64,000 bases of DNA from Anas platyrhynchos (lineage: Eukaryota > Chordata > Aves > Anseriformes > Anatidae): positions 1,619,501-1,683,500 of the forward strand of contig NC_092602.1 of assembly GCF_047663525.1 (NCBI RefSeq), written 5' to 3'. Positions 62,801-64,000 of the stretch are shown here, piece after piece. The number at the start of each line of letters is the position of its first letter. Positions within the stretch are counted from its first letter, which is position 1. The translations under genes and the position numbers were made by a program. The notes below the pieces were generated by a model that worked only from the letters and a program-made list of their open reading frames with translations, made no database searches and was not told where the DNA came from.

Positions 62801-63996
62801 TAAAAAACAAAAGGAATTGCTCTAACAAATTTAGCATTTTTTTATTGCACTTGCCTCCAAGTTAAACAAACAGATTGTACAGAACAATCCCAAACACTGC
62901 TCTCCTTTTTATTCTCGCAGAAATGTTCTTACTGTGCTGCTCTTCATTGCAAGAGCTTTTATTTCAGGAGGATTTCAGGCTGCTTATGTTTACACTCCTG
63001 AGGTAAGGAGGCTGATTTTGTAATGAGAATATTTAAGGGGAGTGAGAACATGGTGGGAAAGTCATTTTAATGACCTCTTCACAACGGACCTAACCCCAGA
63101 TATGAGTTCACGATCTTGTTGTCGTTGTCTAACAGAACGTGCTCTAGTGCCACTTATTAATTTCCGTTGATTAAGGAGACAGAAGGAAGGGCAGAGAGCT
63201 GCCCACTTGGGTTAACAGCTTAATGCTTTGTTCACAGGTTTATCCAACAGCCACGCGTGCTCTGGGGCTGGGAACGTGCAGCGGAATGGCCAGAGTGGGA
63301 GCCCTCATAACCCCGTTCATTGCACAGGTAAATTCCCTCCTCCCGAAGCTGATGGCACGGGAAGGTGATGGAGAAGCTGCCTCTGTGCTGCAAGGGCTGT
63401 ACCAAGGGCAGTCTGTGCATGATGGATTGAAGGAGAGTTGTTGCTTATTTCCTTGAGGAGGGTCCAGGCTCACCTCTGATTTTACCTCTTACTCCAGAGG
63501 TCATATGATGGGGAATAAATAACCAAGGAGCCGGCTGCTGCATGGATGTAAGGGTGGTTTGTGAAAAACATTGCAAAAGATAGGTCTTAAATAGGGGGAA
63601 GAGCACAAACCAGATCAAGAGAGCTCTTGCTGCAGTCTCCTTTCCAACCATATTCCCTGTGCTGGAGAGCGCTGTAATGGGTTAAATTGCCACGGCACTA
63701 AAATTCATCCTACTACACTAGGATTTGTGCTTCTTTCTGTGATAAGCCTCAGTAAGTACTATTTTGTATTTTCCGCCTTTTTTCTGCAGGTGATGTTGGA
63801 ATCCTCAGTCTATTTAACACTGGTGGTTTACAGTGGATGTTGCCTGCTGGCCGCTGTGGCTTCCTGCTTCTTGCCCATTGAAACAAAAGGCCGTGGACTG
63901 CAGGAGTCCAGCCACAGAGAATGGGGACAGGAGATGGTTGGGAGAGGATCTCATTCCCCGGGAGTCACCAGGTCAAACTCTGGATCACAGGAATGA
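44890..63996 (+). CDS. SVOP: Synaptic vesicle 2-related protein (MFS transporter)
   Basis: Twelve-helix major-facilitator protein of synaptic vesicles, related to SV2; its substrate is not settled. Exons: 44890-44924, 48419-48579, 50192-50277, 51059-51157, 51925-51996, 52327-52451, 55079-55142, 56533-56658, 57673-57801, 59194-59267, 59598-59674, 59985-60092, 61567-61678, 62921-63002, 63238-63327, 63790-63996. Total 1647 bases, 548 aa plus stop, the same length as human SVOP. The cytosolic N-terminus includes [16 protein letters not shown]; helices begin at [19 protein letters not shown] loop motifs appear in both halves (SDQYGRKT and DRIGRKKT), and sugar-porter-like signatures are PESARYD and [10 protein letters not shown]. 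The large intravesicular loop carries [20 protein letters not shown]. Exon 1 codes only for [12 protein letters not shown]. The final tail is ...[11 protein letters not shown]. The 3'UTR starts four bases before the window end. Confidence 0.97.
44925..48418 (+). other. SVOP intron 1 (no gene seen)
   Basis: Long intron (3.5 kb) after the very short first coding exon. AT-rich, with no convincing exon, RNA gene or transposon recognised on either strand. Donor gtaagt and acceptor ttctcag are standard. Confidence 0.75.
48580..50191 (+). other. SVOP intron 2 with AT-rich repeat
   Basis: No exon is seen. At 49769-49850 is an imperfect TA-rich array in which a unit of the form tagt(a/g)ttatatatactt recurs around runs of TATA. 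Confidence 0.65.
50278..50279 (+). other. SVOP: GC 5' splice site in SVOP
   Basis: Exon 3 ends GLAW with TGG at 50275-50277 and is followed by gcaagtaa. Exon 4 opens ATGGCAGATGCT (MADAM) after tttctag. Family homology ([11 protein letters not shown]) fixes the junction, so the intron is GC-AG. The donor context GG|GCAAGT matches the extended consensus of GC donors. Confidence 0.88.
52452..55078 (+). other. SVOP intron 6 (no gene seen)
   Basis: 2.6-kb intron. It contains a direct duplication of tttagcgtact-type sequence near 54231-54249 and otherwise unique AT-rich DNA without supported genes. Confidence 0.7.
58385..58422. repeat. Short A-rich tandem repeat in SVOP intron 9
   Basis: About three copies of a 12-base aaaagttacaag unit. 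No coding role; it lies between exons 57673-57801 and 59194-59267. Confidence 0.7.
59369..59398. repeat. (TAAA)n microsatellite in SVOP intron 10
   Basis: Seven uninterrupted TAAA units just downstream of exon 59194-59267. No flanking retrotransposon sequence was recognised. Confidence 0.9.
60093..62920 (+). other. SVOP introns 12 and 13 flanking exon 61567-61678
   Basis: Two introns of 1.47 kb and 1.24 kb surround the exon encoding [20 protein letters not shown]. Apart from that exon I see no other coding or RNA gene and no recognisable transposon. Confidence 0.65.
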
Positions 63997-64000
63997 TGGG

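Overview
This is a vertebrate nuclear window, most likely from a bird. It carries multi-exon genes with GT-AG introns. A fragment that reads as the 3' end of a CR1-type LINE sits at about 41650-41875. Introns are very compact: 49 ACACB coding exons fit in 21.5 kb. CpG-rich promoters are present. The CR1 fragment and compactness favour a bird over a mammal; the species cannot be told from the sequence alone. No prokaryotic, viral or CRISPR features are seen.

Layout, left to right. (1) 55-21572, minus strand: ACACB (acetyl-CoA carboxylase 2). The last few 3' exons lie off the left edge. The 49 coding exons here join in frame into 2242 codons, from the hydrophobic membrane-anchor start to the carboxyltransferase domain. 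(2) 24060-27426, minus: UNG (uracil-DNA glycosylase), complete, with two alternative first exons giving a nuclear form (UNG2, 299 aa) and a mitochondrial form (UNG1, 291 aa). (3) 27590-28599, plus: ALKBH2 (DNA oxidative demethylase), complete, 243 aa. It is head-to-head with UNG across a CpG-rich shared promoter of 163 bp that holds a palindromic E2F site. (4) 32289-42311, minus: USP30 (mitochondrial outer-membrane deubiquitinase), 12 coding exons, 481 aa. It converges tail-to-tail on ALKBH2. (5) 44890-63996, plus: SVOP (synaptic vesicle 2-related MFS transporter), 16 coding exons, 548 aa, divergent from USP30.

The order SVOP-USP30-ALKBH2-UNG-ACACB matches, in mirror orientation, the order I recall for human 12q24.11, so this is a conserved block and not an accessory region. 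All five reading frames are intact after splicing. Two introns use GC instead of GT donors.

Functionally, UNG and ALKBH2 are replication-linked DNA-base repair enzymes and appear to share an S-phase-type promoter. ACACB (malonyl-CoA at the mitochondrial surface) and USP30 (mitophagy brake) both act at the mitochondrial outer membrane. SVOP is neuronal. I found no convincing novel genetic system. The points most worth a second look are an altered residue beside the ACACB biotin lysine, the absence of the N-terminal PCNA-binding motif in ALKBH2, the architecture of the UNG/ALKBH2 promoter, the two GC-AG introns, and several small repeats and a hairpin.
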